64,000 bases of DNA from Lysobacteraceae bacterium (GTDB taxonomy: Bacteria; Pseudomonadota; Gammaproteobacteria; Xanthomonadales; Xanthomonadaceae). Position numbers and translations under genes: made by a program. The stretch covers positions 1 through 64,000 of the forward strand of contig JAEUPQ010000013.1 of NCBI GenBank assembly GCA_016789405.1, in the 5' to 3' direction. The notes beneath the pieces are model-generated. The model had not been told where the DNA came from. It worked only from the letters and a program-made list of their open reading frames with translations, and did no database searches. Shown here one piece after another: positions 35,826-44,337 of the stretch (the first letter of the stretch is position 1; each line of letters starts with the position of its first letter).

Positions 35826-37169
35826 CTAGCTGAACAGGACCCTGAAGTGCGCTCCGCGAGAACTGCCGGCATCGCCGTCGGGGGACACTAGCAGCAAGTC
35901 GCCTCCGTGGCCGACCATGATCTGTCTTGCAAGACTCAGGCCGATTCCAGATCCCTTTGGTTTTGTCGTGAAAAAGGGGACGAAGACCTGATGGCGGACG
36001 TGGGGTTCGATGCCAGGCCCGGAGTCGCGGATATCTACAGTCGTCTGATCGTATGCATTACCGGAAATGCCGATCAAGAGGGTCCTGTCAGGCGTGGTCT
36101 TCATGGCTTCCACTGCATTGACGACCAGGTTGACCACGACCTGTTCGATCTGGACGGGATCCGCCATCACCCAGAATTCGGATTCCGATTGGATATCGAT
36201 GCGAACCTTGATGCCTTGTTTTCGGAAAGTGTCGTCGAAGAGAACGACCACGTTCGAAACGAGTGAGCGCAGGTCCACTCGCTGCAAGCTGGGTGGAGGC
36301 AGCCGCGAAATCTCCGCAAACCTCGCGACAAACTGGCCAAGGTGTTCGGCTCGATTGCTGATGACCTGCAGCGCTTCCTTCAGATCGTCATGGGCTTGTG
36401 CTTTGGCGATATCGTGGTCGCTATCGATGAGGTTCGATGCAGTATTTGCGAGAGATACGAGAGGCATGATGGAATTGGCCACCTCGTGCGTCAGAACACG
36501 GGTCAGCTGCTTGTAGGCGGACTGTTCCTTGGCCTCGAGTGCCTGCCGGATGGACTGGATGCTGACGATCCTGGTTCTGTCGGTATCGTCACGGAAGAAG
36601 GAGACGTATACGGAAAGGGTGTCTTCGTGTTCCCCCTTCTTCCAGGGGATGATCGCCCTGGCCGGGCTTGTCGCCCTGCCCAGCAGATCGCCAAGCGAGC
36701 GCCATGAGGCATCGCTGGTGTCGTCTGGCAGCGGACCGAGAAGTCGATCTGCCGCCGGGTTCTTGTGTACCACGCAGCCTGCACCATTCAGGACAAGAAT
36801 GCCCGCATCCAGATGTACAAGCATCGACTTTAGAAATCGAGACTGCGTGCGTGCTTCCGATTGGGATCGAAGGATGCGCTCGCGCACACGGTCGAACTCG
36901 CGTTGCAAGGGAGCGTCACGGGGGAATCGCATCGATGCGTCGAGGTTTGCAAGTGCACGCAGCGCTTGCGTGAGTCGATGGTTCGAGCGCCGGTAGGTAG
37001 TGAATATGCCGGCTATGGCGGAAACGACAACGATTCCCGCAATGATGCTGAGCGGTGAGATCCCGTGCTGTTGTATCGACAGCACCAATCCGACCACGGC
37101 CATGCCGCAAAGCAGCAGCCAGCTTGCCAGCTTGAGCTCGCCTGAGAACGCGTTCGGCCTATAAGCCAT
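35826..37169 (-). CDS. Membrane sensor histidine kinase (NtrB/NtrY-like)
   Basis: The 447-residue kinase has two N-terminal transmembrane helices (about 13-31 and 40-57). A short linker helix, a PAS domain (about 110-200, HLDAGILVLNGAGCVVHKN) and the phosphoacceptor His228 (RVLTHEVANSIMPL) follow. The ATPase domain shows N-box NLVVNAVEAM, G1 DIRDSGPGIEP and G2 GSGIGLSLARQ. Almost no periplasmic loop exists, so it probably senses a membrane or intracellular signal. Its start overlaps the 3' end of the response-regulator gene, so the pair is co-expressed. It should phosphorylate that regulator and thus control the divergent exporter operon. Confidence 0.92.
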   Translation of the reverse strand: MAYRPNAFSGELKLASWLLLCGMAVVGLVLSIQQHGISPLSIIAGIVVVSAIAGIFTTYRRSNHRLTQALRALANLDASMRFPRDAPLQREFDRVRERILRSQSEARTQSRFLKSMLVHLDAGILVLNGAGCVVHKNPAADRLLGPLPDDTSDASWRSLGDLLGRATSPARAIIPWKKGEHEDTLSVYVSFFRDDTDRTRIVSIQSIRQALEAKEQSAYKQLTRVLTHEVANSIMPLVSLANTASNLIDSDHDIAKAQAHDDLKEALQVISNRAEHLGQFVARFAEISRLPPPSLQRVDLRSLVSNVVVLFDDTFRKQGIKVRIDIQSESEFWVMADPVQIEQVVVNLVVNAVEAMKTTPDRTLLIGISGNAYDQTTVDIRDSGPGIEPHVRHQVFVPFFTTKPKGSGIGLSLARQIMVGHGGDLLLVSPDGDAGSSRGAHFRVLFS

Positions 37170-38559
37170 ACTTTTCCAGCCTGCGGTACAGGGCGCCTCT
37201 CGAGATGCCCAGCGCCTTTGCTGCCTGACTCATGTTTCCGTGGAAGTGCTTGACGGCCCTGTGGATGGTCTGTTCCTCCACGAGCTCAAGGTCGAAGGTT
37301 GCGCGTGCGTCTTCCGTGTTGCTGCCCTGTGCGGCACAAGCCATCGACGCAGTCGTTTCCCGGCGATTGCTTGTTATCGTGCCGATATCGATTCGGGTAT
37401 CGTCCGCGAGGATGACGGCACGTTCCATTGAGTGGGCAAGTTCCCTGACGTTGCCTGGCCAGCGATACTTCAAGAGATGTTCAAGATCGTCTGGATCGAT
37501 CCTGCGATCGACGCGATACTTGCGACAGAAATGGCCCAGGTAGTAGTCGAGCAGGAGCGGGATGTCCTCGACACGTTCCCGCAGCGGGGGGAGCGTTATC
37601 TCGACCGTGTTGATCCTGTAAAGCAGATCCTGCCGGAATCTGCCTTCCGCGACAGCTTGGTGCAGGTTTTCGTTACTTGCGCAGATCAGTCTTACGTTGG
37701 TCTTCACCGCCTGATTCCCGCCAACCGGTGTGATCTCGCCGGTCTGCAGAGCGCTCAGTAGTTTGGCTTGCTGGACGAGAGGCAGGTTGCCGAGCTCATC
37801 AAGGAACATGGTGCCATTGTTCGCCAATTCGAAGCGACCGACACGATCGGTCTTCGCATCCGTGAATGCTCCCTTTCGATAGCCGAAGAATTCGCTTTCG
37901 AAGAGGGAAGAGGTCAGGGAGCCGATGTCGAGTGTGACGAATGCGCCGTTGGCGCGTGTACTGGATCGATGCAATGCCTGTGCAGCAAGCCCCTTGCCGG
38001 TACCGCTCTCGCCCGAAAGCAGCACATTCGCATCGGTTCTGGCTACCTTCTCGATGGCGTTGAATACGCGACGCATTGCAGCGCTTTCGCCGATGAATGG
38101 GTGTGCCGTACCTTCGAGGAGATGGCTTAGTCCCCTGTTTTCCTGACGCAGCTTGTCGATTTCCTTCTTGGATTCGACATGGCGGAATGCGGATGCGAGC
38201 GAGGCCAATAGATGCTCGTTGGAACACGGTTTCGCAATGAAATCGGTTGCGCCTGCCTTGATGGCTTCGACGGAAAGTGAAATGTCGGCGAAAGCGGTCA
38301 TCATGATGACGACAATGTTCGGGTCGCATGAGAGCGCTTGCCTGAGCCAGTGCAGGCCTTCCCTCCCGCTTGTCGCGTCACGAGCGAAGTTCATGTCGAG
38401 AAGCAACACATCGAAGCCGGGTTCCTTGAGCAATTCCATGATCCGGGACGGATCATCGGATGTCTGGACGACCGTGTAGTGCTGCTTGAGCAGCAGCCGG
38501 CTCGCAGTCAGGATGTCGCTGTTGTCGTCCACGACCAGAATTCTTCCGGGTTGAATCAT
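37159..38559 (-). CDS. Sigma-54-dependent response regulator, NtrC family
   Basis: The 466-residue regulator has a receiver domain with phosphoacceptor Asp55 (DVLLLDMNF) and the conserved Thr/Lys (MMTAFAD, AKPCSN). The AAA+ activator domain has Walker A GESGTGKG, Walker B TMFLDELGNL and Arg fingers. A Fis-type HTH ends the protein (NMSQAAKALGISRGALYRRLEKYGL, quoted in part as QAAKALGISRGALYRRL). The sigma-54 contact loop reads GAFTDA rather than GAFTGA. The GAFT core that touches sigma-54 is kept. It lies divergent from the exporter operon, whose promoter has a -24/-12 element and two upstream dyads. Confidence 0.94.
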   Translation of the reverse strand: MIQPGRILVVDDNSDILTASRLLLKQHYTVVQTSDDPSRIMELLKEPGFDVLLLDMNFARDATSGREGLHWLRQALSCDPNIVVIMMTAFADISLSVEAIKAGATDFIAKPCSNEHLLASLASAFRHVESKKEIDKLRQENRGLSHLLEGTAHPFIGESAAMRRVFNAIEKVARTDANVLLSGESGTGKGLAAQALHRSSTRANGAFVTLDIGSLTSSLFESEFFGYRKGAFTDAKTDRVGRFELANNGTMFLDELGNLPLVQQAKLLSALQTGEITPVGGNQAVKTNVRLICASNENLHQAVAEGRFRQDLLYRINTVEITLPPLRERVEDIPLLLDYYLGHFCRKYRVDRRIDPDDLEHLLKYRWPGNVRELAHSMERAVILADDTRIDIGTITSNRRETTASMACAAQGSNTEDARATFDLELVEEQTIHRAVKHFHGNMSQAAKALGISRGALYRRLEKYGL

Positions 38560-38623
38560 TCATGCTCTCCTGACATGGCACGGAACTCCGGCGACGTGGC
38601 CAATTTGCCGGCGCACGACGGAT

Positions 38624-38639
38624 TGTCCGATAGCGGACG
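38624..38639. promoter_or_regulatory. Upstream activator dyad 1 (TGTCC-N6-GGACG)
   Basis: The 16-base element matches dyad 2 in arms and spacing except for the last base. Its centre is 21 bases, two helical turns, from that of dyad 2, as expected for two activator dimers on one face of the DNA. Confidence 0.62.
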
Positions 38640-38644
38640 AGCGC

Positions 38645-38660
38645 TGTCCATAAATGGACA
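38645..38660. promoter_or_regulatory. Upstream activator dyad 2 (TGTCC-N6-GGACA)
   Basis: This is a perfect inverted repeat; with the inner bases the arms extend to TGTCCAT/ATGGACA. It ends 53 bases before the -24 element, a normal enhancer distance for NtrC-type activators. Confidence 0.65.
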
Positions 38661-38712
38661 CATGGATGTGGGCCCGGTGATGCAACTGATTGAAATAAAA
38701 GGTTTGTCCAGT

Positions 38713-38728
38713 TGGCAGGGTTCTTGCT
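38713..38728 (+). promoter_or_regulatory. Sigma-54 promoter of the exporter operon
   Basis: TGGCAGGGTTCTTGCT has the invariant GG and GC exactly 10 bases apart and agrees with the TGGCAC-N5-TTGCA/T consensus at all but one defined base. Transcription should start near 38739, about 150 bases before the first gene. Confidence 0.75.
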
Positions 38729-38887
38729 GACGTTATGGCGGGAGTGGGCCATCACCATGGGCCCGCCGGGAGGAGTGGCAGCGAAGCTGACGGCGCCATG
38801 CGAGAGGCCGGAGCTTCGTCACGTTTCGTGAAGCCGTGCCGCCGCCCTCGCTGCTTGACCCATATCTGATTTGACGAAGGACTGCCA

Positions 38888-40156
38888 GTGGACAAGAAGA
38901 TCGACAGGACGCAATCAAGGCGCTGGGCAAAATACGCGAAATGGTTTGCCGGGGCAGGCGTTGCTGCGGTAGTGATCTATGCATTCGCGAGCAACGGATC
39001 CTCGATCCGCAGGCAGAAAGTCGACGTCAAGAGCATTTCCGTGAGTGATGTCGTCAAGGGGGAGTTCGAGGAATTCCTCAGCGTGAGGGGGACGGTCGTG
39101 CCTAAGACGACGGTCTACCTCGATGCGACCGTCGGCGGTACCGTCAAGGAAAGACTGGTTGAGCAGGGTGAGTACGTGAAGGAAGGGCAGCCGATGATTC
39201 GACTGATGAATGCGGATCTCTACCTTGACGTGATCAGTCGGGAGACGCAGATCACCGAGCAGCTGAATTTCCTTAGGAATACCCAGTTGCAGGCAGAAAC
39301 GAATGCGCTCGACGTGCAAAGAAGCATCCTCGAAGCCGAGAACGAGATCGCACATCTGCAAAGGAAGATCGATCAGATGGCGCCCCTCGTCGAGCGAGAG
39401 CTGGTTTCTAGATCGCAATACCAGGAAGCGCAACAGGACCTGAAGTACCAGCGCCAGAAACATAAGATCGCGCTGGAGCGACAGAGCAGGGAGAGCGCCG
39501 TGCGCTCGCTGCAGATCAAGCAACTCGAGGAGAGTGCAACGAAGCTCAACGAAAACCTGCAGTTCGGCAGGGCAAATCTCGACAGCCTGCTCGTGAAGGC
39601 GCCAGTATCCGGATTCCTCAGCGAACTCAATGCTGAACTGGGTGAGCTGAAGACGTCAGGCTCGAGGCTCGGCCAGATCGATATCCCCGGTGCTTTCAAG
39701 GTCCTCGCGACCCTGGATGAGTACTATCTCGGCAAGGTCTCAGTTGGAGGCCAAGTGAGAATCCGGCATGCGGGAAAGGATGTCCAGGCGACGATCACGA
39801 AAATCGACAGTCGCGTCAAGAACTCGGAATTCACGGTTGAAATCGACTTGCCAGCGGGTCTCGACGAGAGCGAGGAAGGGATCAAGCGTGGACAGAGCCT
39901 GCAAGTCGATATCGTGGTGGGTGGCGCGATCGCGAATGCCATCATGATCAAGAATGGACCGTTTACCAGGGATACCGGCGGGAATTGGATCTTCGTTCTC
40001 GAAGAGGATGGCGACAAGGCGGTGAGGCGCCAAGTAAAGCTCGGGCGCAAGAACGAAGCACGCATACAGGTCGTTGACGGGTTGCAGCCCGGCGAGCGAG
40101 TGATCGTTTCCAGCTACGCCGCTTTCGACAAGGCCGAAGTCATCGGTCTTGAGTGA
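38888..40156 (+). CDS. HlyD/MacA-like periplasmic adaptor of ABC exporter
   Basis: The 422-residue adaptor has one N-terminal membrane helix (WFAGAGVAAVVIYAFA). A biotinyl-lipoyl half-motif follows (VYLDATVGGTVKERLVEQGEYVKEG region), then a long coiled-coil hairpin (about 115-225) and the return lipoyl half (LLVKAPVSGFLSELN). A beta-barrel and membrane-proximal domain end it. It links the inner-membrane ABC exporter to an outer-membrane channel such as TolC, which is not encoded here. The start is GTG at 38888 with AAGGA upstream. It is the first gene behind the sigma-54 promoter. Confidence 0.9.
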   Translation: MDKKIDRTQSRRWAKYAKWFAGAGVAAVVIYAFASNGSSIRRQKVDVKSISVSDVVKGEFEEFLSVRGTVVPKTTVYLDATVGGTVKERLVEQGEYVKEGQPMIRLMNADLYLDVISRETQITEQLNFLRNTQLQAETNALDVQRSILEAENEIAHLQRKIDQMAPLVERELVSRSQYQEAQQDLKYQRQKHKIALERQSRESAVRSLQIKQLEESATKLNENLQFGRANLDSLLVKAPVSGFLSELNAELGELKTSGSRLGQIDIPGAFKVLATLDEYYLGKVSVGGQVRIRHAGKDVQATITKIDSRVKNSEFTVEIDLPAGLDESEEGIKRGQSLQVDIVVGGAIANAIMIKNGPFTRDTGGNWIFVLEEDGDKAVRRQVKLGRKNEARIQVVDGLQPGERVIVSSYAAFDKAEVIGLE

Positions 40157-40194
40157 TGTGGCATCGGAATATTCAATACATCTGAGGGAATACA

Positions 40195-40896
40195 ATGATC
40201 AAGGTCGAGAATCTCGCCCGGGTTTTTCGCACGGACGAAGTGGAAACAACAGCGGTCAATGGCGTGAGTCTTGCCGTGCCTAGCGGAGACTTCCTGGTGC
40301 TGATGGGGCCCTCCGGCTGCGGAAAGTCGACGCTGCTTTCGATACTCGGCATGCTTGAATCGCCGACGAGCGGAACCTATGACTTCAATGGGCAGGATGT
40401 CAGCAAATTCACGGAGCGCCAGCTATCCGATGTGAGGAAGACGGCGATCGGATTTGTCTTTCAGAGCTTCAACCTCATCGACAACCTGACCGTGTTCGAG
40501 AACATCGAACTGCCATTGCGCTACATGAACGTGCCAAAGGCGGAGCGCAAGGGCAAGGTAGAAGCATTGATGGCGCGATTCTCCATCGACCACAGGTCGG
40601 GTCATTTTCCACAGCAGCTTTCTGGCGGACAACAGCAGCGAGTTGCCATTGCCAGGGCCCTGATCAAGGCACCAAAACTGATTCTCGCCGACGAACCGAC
40701 AGGCAACCTCGATTCCAGGAACGGTGAGGAAGTCATGGGTCTGCTGCGTGAGCTGAATGACAGCTCCACGACCGTGATCATGGCGACTCATTCGGAAGCG
40801 GATGCACAGTACGGGAAGAGAATCGTCCGGATGTTCGATGGCCAGATCGTGTCCAGCGGTGCAAGCGCGCCTCGCGAGGTGGACTATGCTCAGTAG
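40195..40896 (+). CDS. ABC transporter ATP-binding protein, MacB/LolD type
   Basis: The 233-residue ATPase has Walker [11 protein letters not shown]-loop [13 protein letters not shown], signature LSGGQQQR, Walker [13 protein letters not shown] and H-loop THS. This is the MacB/LolD/FtsE class that works by mechanotransmission rather than by a transmembrane pore. It overlaps the permease gene by 11 bases. Codon choice is less GC-rich than in the housekeeping genes of the window. Confidence 0.93.
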   Translation: MIKVENLARVFRTDEVETTAVNGVSLAVPSGDFLVLMGPSGCGKSTLLSILGMLESPTSGTYDFNGQDVSKFTERQLSDVRKTAIGFVFQSFNLIDNLTVFENIELPLRYMNVPKAERKGKVEALMARFSIDHRSGHFPQQLSGGQQQRVAIARALIKAPKLILADEPTGNLDSRNGEEVMGLLRELNDSSTTVIMATHSEADAQYGKRIVRMFDGQIVSSGASAPREVDYAQ

Positions 40897-43288
40897 TTAC
40901 ATGAGCACGGCGTTCCGTGCGCTTACCAAGCACAAATTGCACCTGTTCCTCAATCTGTTCGGCCTGGCCGTAGGGCTTTCTGCTGCGCTTCTGATCGCTC
41001 GATACACGCTTCACGAATCGTCGTATGACGACTTCCAGCCAGCCGTGGAATCGACCTTTCTAGTCGTCCAGAGGCACAAGGAGGCGGATGTCTACCATCC
41101 GCTGACCAGCCCTGCTTTGCACGGAGACATCAAGGCATCCGCAGGGGTCGCCGACGTGATGGATCTTGTCGGTGCAGACAGCAAGATAGACGGAGTGGTT
41201 CGCCTTGGTGCGGATGTCATGAAGCTCAAGGACGTCTACGGAGCAACGGCGAACATTCGTTCTTTCATCTCCCTGAATGTGCTGCATGGTGACCTTGCCA
41301 GGACGTTGTCAAAACCGGATGAGATCGCGTTGTCGAAATCCGAGGCGATTCGCTTCTTTGGTGAAGAGAATGCGGTCGGGAAGACGCTGCAGACCGAGCG
41401 AAAGGCCTGGCAGGTGTCGGCGGTTTTCGATGATCTTCCGGAGAATACGCACTTTGGGTTCAAGGCACTGGTCTCAGCCACGCAATTTCGTCCTGCCATT
41501 CAACGATATGACTCCTATACCTATGTCCGTTTGAAGGATGGCGCGGATGTGGCCGCAGCCGCTTCCGAAATCGGGGAAGCGCTGAACAACAAGACGCACC
41601 AGGGAAAGAGTGTCGTTGAAGTGTTCCTGCAGCCAGTGACGGACATCCATCTGTCGGATCTGTACGGCTTCCGCATGACGCCGCCCGGATCGAAGCGGAC
41701 CGTCTCCATTGCGATAGCACTCAGCCTCATCTTGTTGCTGATCGCGAGTTTCAGCTTCATCAACCTGAGTACGGCGCAGGCTGGTTTGCGTGCGACCGAG
41801 GTTGGCGTGCGGAAGTCCCTCGGTGCATCGAGGGTGCAGCTGATGGTCCAGTTCCTGACCGAGTCGCTGATCGTGGCAACCATCGCGGCTTTGATTGCCT
41901 GTGCATTGGCTGAAATCGCCCTCCCGTACTTCAACGATCTGGTCGAAAGGCGCCTGACCATCGAATACCTTGGCGAGTTCGGCCTGGTCGTCATAGGCGC
42001 TACCTTGTTTGTTGGCCTTCTCGCGGGCTTGTATCCAGCACTGTTCCTTTCGTCCTTCAGTGCGAAACGCACGCTCTCTGGCGATCTGCAGCGAGGACTG
42101 ACCGCGATCTGGATCAGGAAAGCGCTGTTGGCCACGCAGGCGGCTCTTTCCATCGGTTTGATCGTGGGTGCTGCGACCCTGTGGTTCCAGCTCAAGCATC
42201 TCAACGAAATTCCATTGGGATATCAGAAGGAGAACCGGCTCATCGTCTCGACCATCGAACAAGAGGAAGTCCCGTTCCTCTTGCAGGACGATACGTTGTT
42301 CGGGGACATCGGCAGGATCCAGGGCGTCGAGTCAATGACGATCACCGATCTCGACCCGACGACAGCCGCCAATGCGTCCGTTCGCTTGCGGAGTTCGGCA
42401 GCGGGTGGGGCGCCGGAGAACATCGCCTACGCCGGCGTCGGTTTCGATGCCGCGGCGGCGCTGGGGCTCAAGCTGCTTTCCGGTCGCGATTTCTCTGCCA
42501 GCCATCGTGGCGATTGGTTCACCCGGGACGGCGACAAGTCCCAACTGGGCGTGATCATCACGGAGTCGATGCTTCCGGTTGCGGGCTTCAAGAGCGCGGA
42601 TGAGGCTATCGACAAGGAAATCATCTTTGATGGCGGGCCGCTATCTGGCGTGGTGGGAAGGGTGGTCGGCGTGGTGGCCAACGTCAAACTCGGCGGCTCT
42701 CGCGATGTTGTGGTTCCAACGATCTTCGGGTGCGGACTGTCGTGGACTGGTACTTCGTCGATCTACGTCGAGGTCGAGGATGTGGGCTCCGCGAGCGTGG
42801 CGCAATCCATACGGGATATCCTCCGAGTCAGGTTGCATATGCCGATTGTCGAAGTGGACTCGGTCGAGAGCCGTTATGCTGCGCTGTACAGAGGCGAAAG
42901 ACAGCAGGCCAAAGTCATCTTGGTTTTCTCGATGCTGGTAGTGTTTCTGACCTGCGTGGGCCTCTTCGGCATGGCCTCCTTCAGCACCCAGCGCCGCGGG
43001 CGAGAAGTCGCGATCAGACGCGTGATGGGGGCTTCGAGAATCAGTCTGGTGAACCTGCTTGCCAGTGAATACATCGTCTTGAGCGTCGCAAGTGTCCTGA
43101 TCGCATTCCCGCTGACTTACTGGCTCCTTGGCGATTGGCTGAGCAACTTCAATGACAGGATTGAACAGTCGCCGCTGGTCTACCTTTCGTCTGCGATTCT
43201 TGTCGCGGTGATCACGTGGGCGACGGTTTCGTTGGTTGCCTATCGTGTGGCAAGCCTTAGCCCTGCGTCGATGTTGAAGCACGACTGA
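40886..43288 (+). CDS. FtsX/MacB-type ABC permease
   Basis: The 800-residue permease has two MacB-PCD/FtsX repeats. It opens with a membrane helix (LHLFLNLFGLAVGLSAALL), then a periplasmic domain, then helices near residues 285, 335, 380 and 430. A second periplasmic domain and three C-terminal helices follow (about eight in all). FtsX motifs RATEVGVRKSLGASRVQL and GREVAIRRVMGASRISL precede the repeats' last helices. Such double-FtsX permeases export peptides, lipids or antibiotics, or signal envelope stress. The start at 40886 has GAGG six bases upstream and overlaps the ATPase gene. Substrate is unknown. Confidence 0.9.
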   Translation: MLSSYMSTAFRALTKHKLHLFLNLFGLAVGLSAALLIARYTLHESSYDDFQPAVESTFLVVQRHKEADVYHPLTSPALHGDIKASAGVADVMDLVGADSKIDGVVRLGADVMKLKDVYGATANIRSFISLNVLHGDLARTLSKPDEIALSKSEAIRFFGEENAVGKTLQTERKAWQVSAVFDDLPENTHFGFKALVSATQFRPAIQRYDSYTYVRLKDGADVAAAASEIGEALNNKTHQGKSVVEVFLQPVTDIHLSDLYGFRMTPPGSKRTVSIAIALSLILLLIASFSFINLSTAQAGLRATEVGVRKSLGASRVQLMVQFLTESLIVATIAALIACALAEIALPYFNDLVERRLTIEYLGEFGLVVIGATLFVGLLAGLYPALFLSSFSAKRTLSGDLQRGLTAIWIRKALLATQAALSIGLIVGAATLWFQLKHLNEIPLGYQKENRLIVSTIEQEEVPFLLQDDTLFGDIGRIQGVESMTITDLDPTTAANASVRLRSSAAGGAPENIAYAGVGFDAAAALGLKLLSGRDFSASHRGDWFTRDGDKSQLGVIITESMLPVAGFKSADEAIDKEIIFDGGPLSGVVGRVVGVVANVKLGGSRDVVVPTIFGCGLSWTGTSSIYVEVEDVGSASVAQSIRDILRVRLHMPIVEVDSVESRYAALYRGERQQAKVILVFSMLVVFLTCVGLFGMASFSTQRRGREVAIRRVMGASRISLVNLLASEYIVLSVASVLIAFPLTYWLLGDWLSNFNDRIEQSPLVYLSSAILVAVITWATVSLVAYRVASLSPASMLKHD

Positions 43289-43392
43289 TGATGTGGCGTC
43301 CATTGGAGTATTGGGTGCGTGCGCATTCGGCTGAGTTCCGACGCGGCACCTGACGATGAATGCGCTGCGCCTATATGGAGGAAGTTACAGAA

Positions 43393-44178
43393 ATGTCCGG
43401 AAAGACTGATCTTTGGTTCAATATCGCGAGGCCGAATCCTTCGGCCAGGCTGCGCTTGTTCTGTTTTCCCTATGCAGGAGGGGGAGCCTCGGTCTTTGCC
43501 GATTGGGCTGCGCATCTGGGTGGCAGTGTCGAGGTGGTCGCCGTCCAGCCCCCTGGGCGCGGAAACCGGTTCGTCGAACCGCCAATTCCCTCTCTGAAGA
43601 CGATTGTCACTGAACTCGCGGAGGCCATATTCCCGCTGCTCAACAAGCCATTTGCGTTTTTCGGGCATAGCAACGGTGCACTGATCAGCTACGAATTGGC
43701 CAAGGCGCTTACGCGCAAGGGGCATGCGAGGGGGCTGAGGCACATGATCGTCTCGGGAAATCCTGCGCCCCAGGTAAGGAAGTTCGAGACCGTGCTGCAC
43801 CACCTCCCGGACGAAGAGTTGAAGCAGAAGTTGCGGGACTTGCGTGGCACGCCGGAAGAGATCCTGCAGAATTCAGAGCTGCTCGAGATGTTCATGCCGG
43901 TGCTGCGTGCGGACTTTGCGATTGCAGAAACGCACACGCACGAGCCATGCCCTGCATTGAAGTGCGATCTGTCCATCTTCGGCGGAATGAAAGACGACGG
44001 TGTTTCGGAAGATGATCTGCGTGCCTGGGGTGATCTTTTTCACCAAACCACTGAAATGAAGCTGTTCCCCGGCGGGCACTTTTTCATCAATGAAGACAAG
44101 GCTGCAGTGCTTGCGGCCCTGAGGTCCCGGCTGGATGAGGTCATTCGTGCGAATGGCCAGACACTCAGCGCAGTGTAG
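43393..44178 (+). CDS. Type II thioesterase (NRPS/PKS editing)
   Basis: The 261-residue alpha/beta hydrolase is of the GrsT/RifR class. It has the opening LRLFCFPYAGGGASVFADWA, catalytic Ser93 in GHSNG (usually GHSMG), Asp in the LSIFGGMKDDGV region and His in FPGGHFFIN. Type II thioesterases clear misprimed or stalled acyl groups from carrier proteins. It follows the exporter permease by 104 bases on the same strand and is probably in that sigma-54 operon. No NRPS adjoins it; the nearest lies 14 kb away at 58.6-62.4 kb. The start at 43393 has GGAGGA ten bases upstream; 43375 is an alternative. Confidence 0.86.
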   Translation: MSGKTDLWFNIARPNPSARLRLFCFPYAGGGASVFADWAAHLGGSVEVVAVQPPGRGNRFVEPPIPSLKTIVTELAEAIFPLLNKPFAFFGHSNGALISYELAKALTRKGHARGLRHMIVSGNPAPQVRKFETVLHHLPDEELKQKLRDLRGTPEEILQNSELLEMFMPVLRADFAIAETHTHEPCPALKCDLSIFGGMKDDGVSEDDLRAWGDLFHQTTEMKLFPGGHFFINEDKAAVLAALRSRLDEVIRANGQTLSAV

Positions 44179-44337
44179 GGGTGTATCAAGACCCGGGTCG
44201 CCCGGCCTCCGGTCGCGTCCTTAATGCACATGGATGTGCAGACGTTCTGTTGTCAGCATCTGAAGTAAGGGTGCTCTTGGCATCCCGGTGTGCGTGTCAA
44301 TCCTTTGAATGGTGGCCTGGTCTGCGCTAGTGCTGCT

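Larger units (their letters stand above)
38560..38887. promoter_or_regulatory. Divergent control region of the two-component system and exporter
   Basis: The 328 bases separate the regulator start from the exporter start. The region contains two TGTCC-N6-GGAC dyads and a sigma-54 promoter facing the exporter, listed separately. Part of it, around 38640-38710, is clearly AT-richer than the flanks. Confidence 0.7.

Noticed and set aside
38575..38592. TGGCACGGAACTCC as a second sigma-54 promoter
   Set aside because: The -24 half is good, but no GC-containing -12 element follows at the required distance.
43393..44178. Thioesterase assigned directly to the 54-62 kb NRPS locus
   Set aside because: It lies 14 kb away behind a different promoter; only a loose functional link can be proposed.
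44223..44238. TGCACAT-GG-ATGTGCA inverted repeat between thioesterase and phosphoesterase genes
   Set aside because: The 2-base loop is too tight for a terminator hairpin and no second copy or T-run supports an operator or terminator call.
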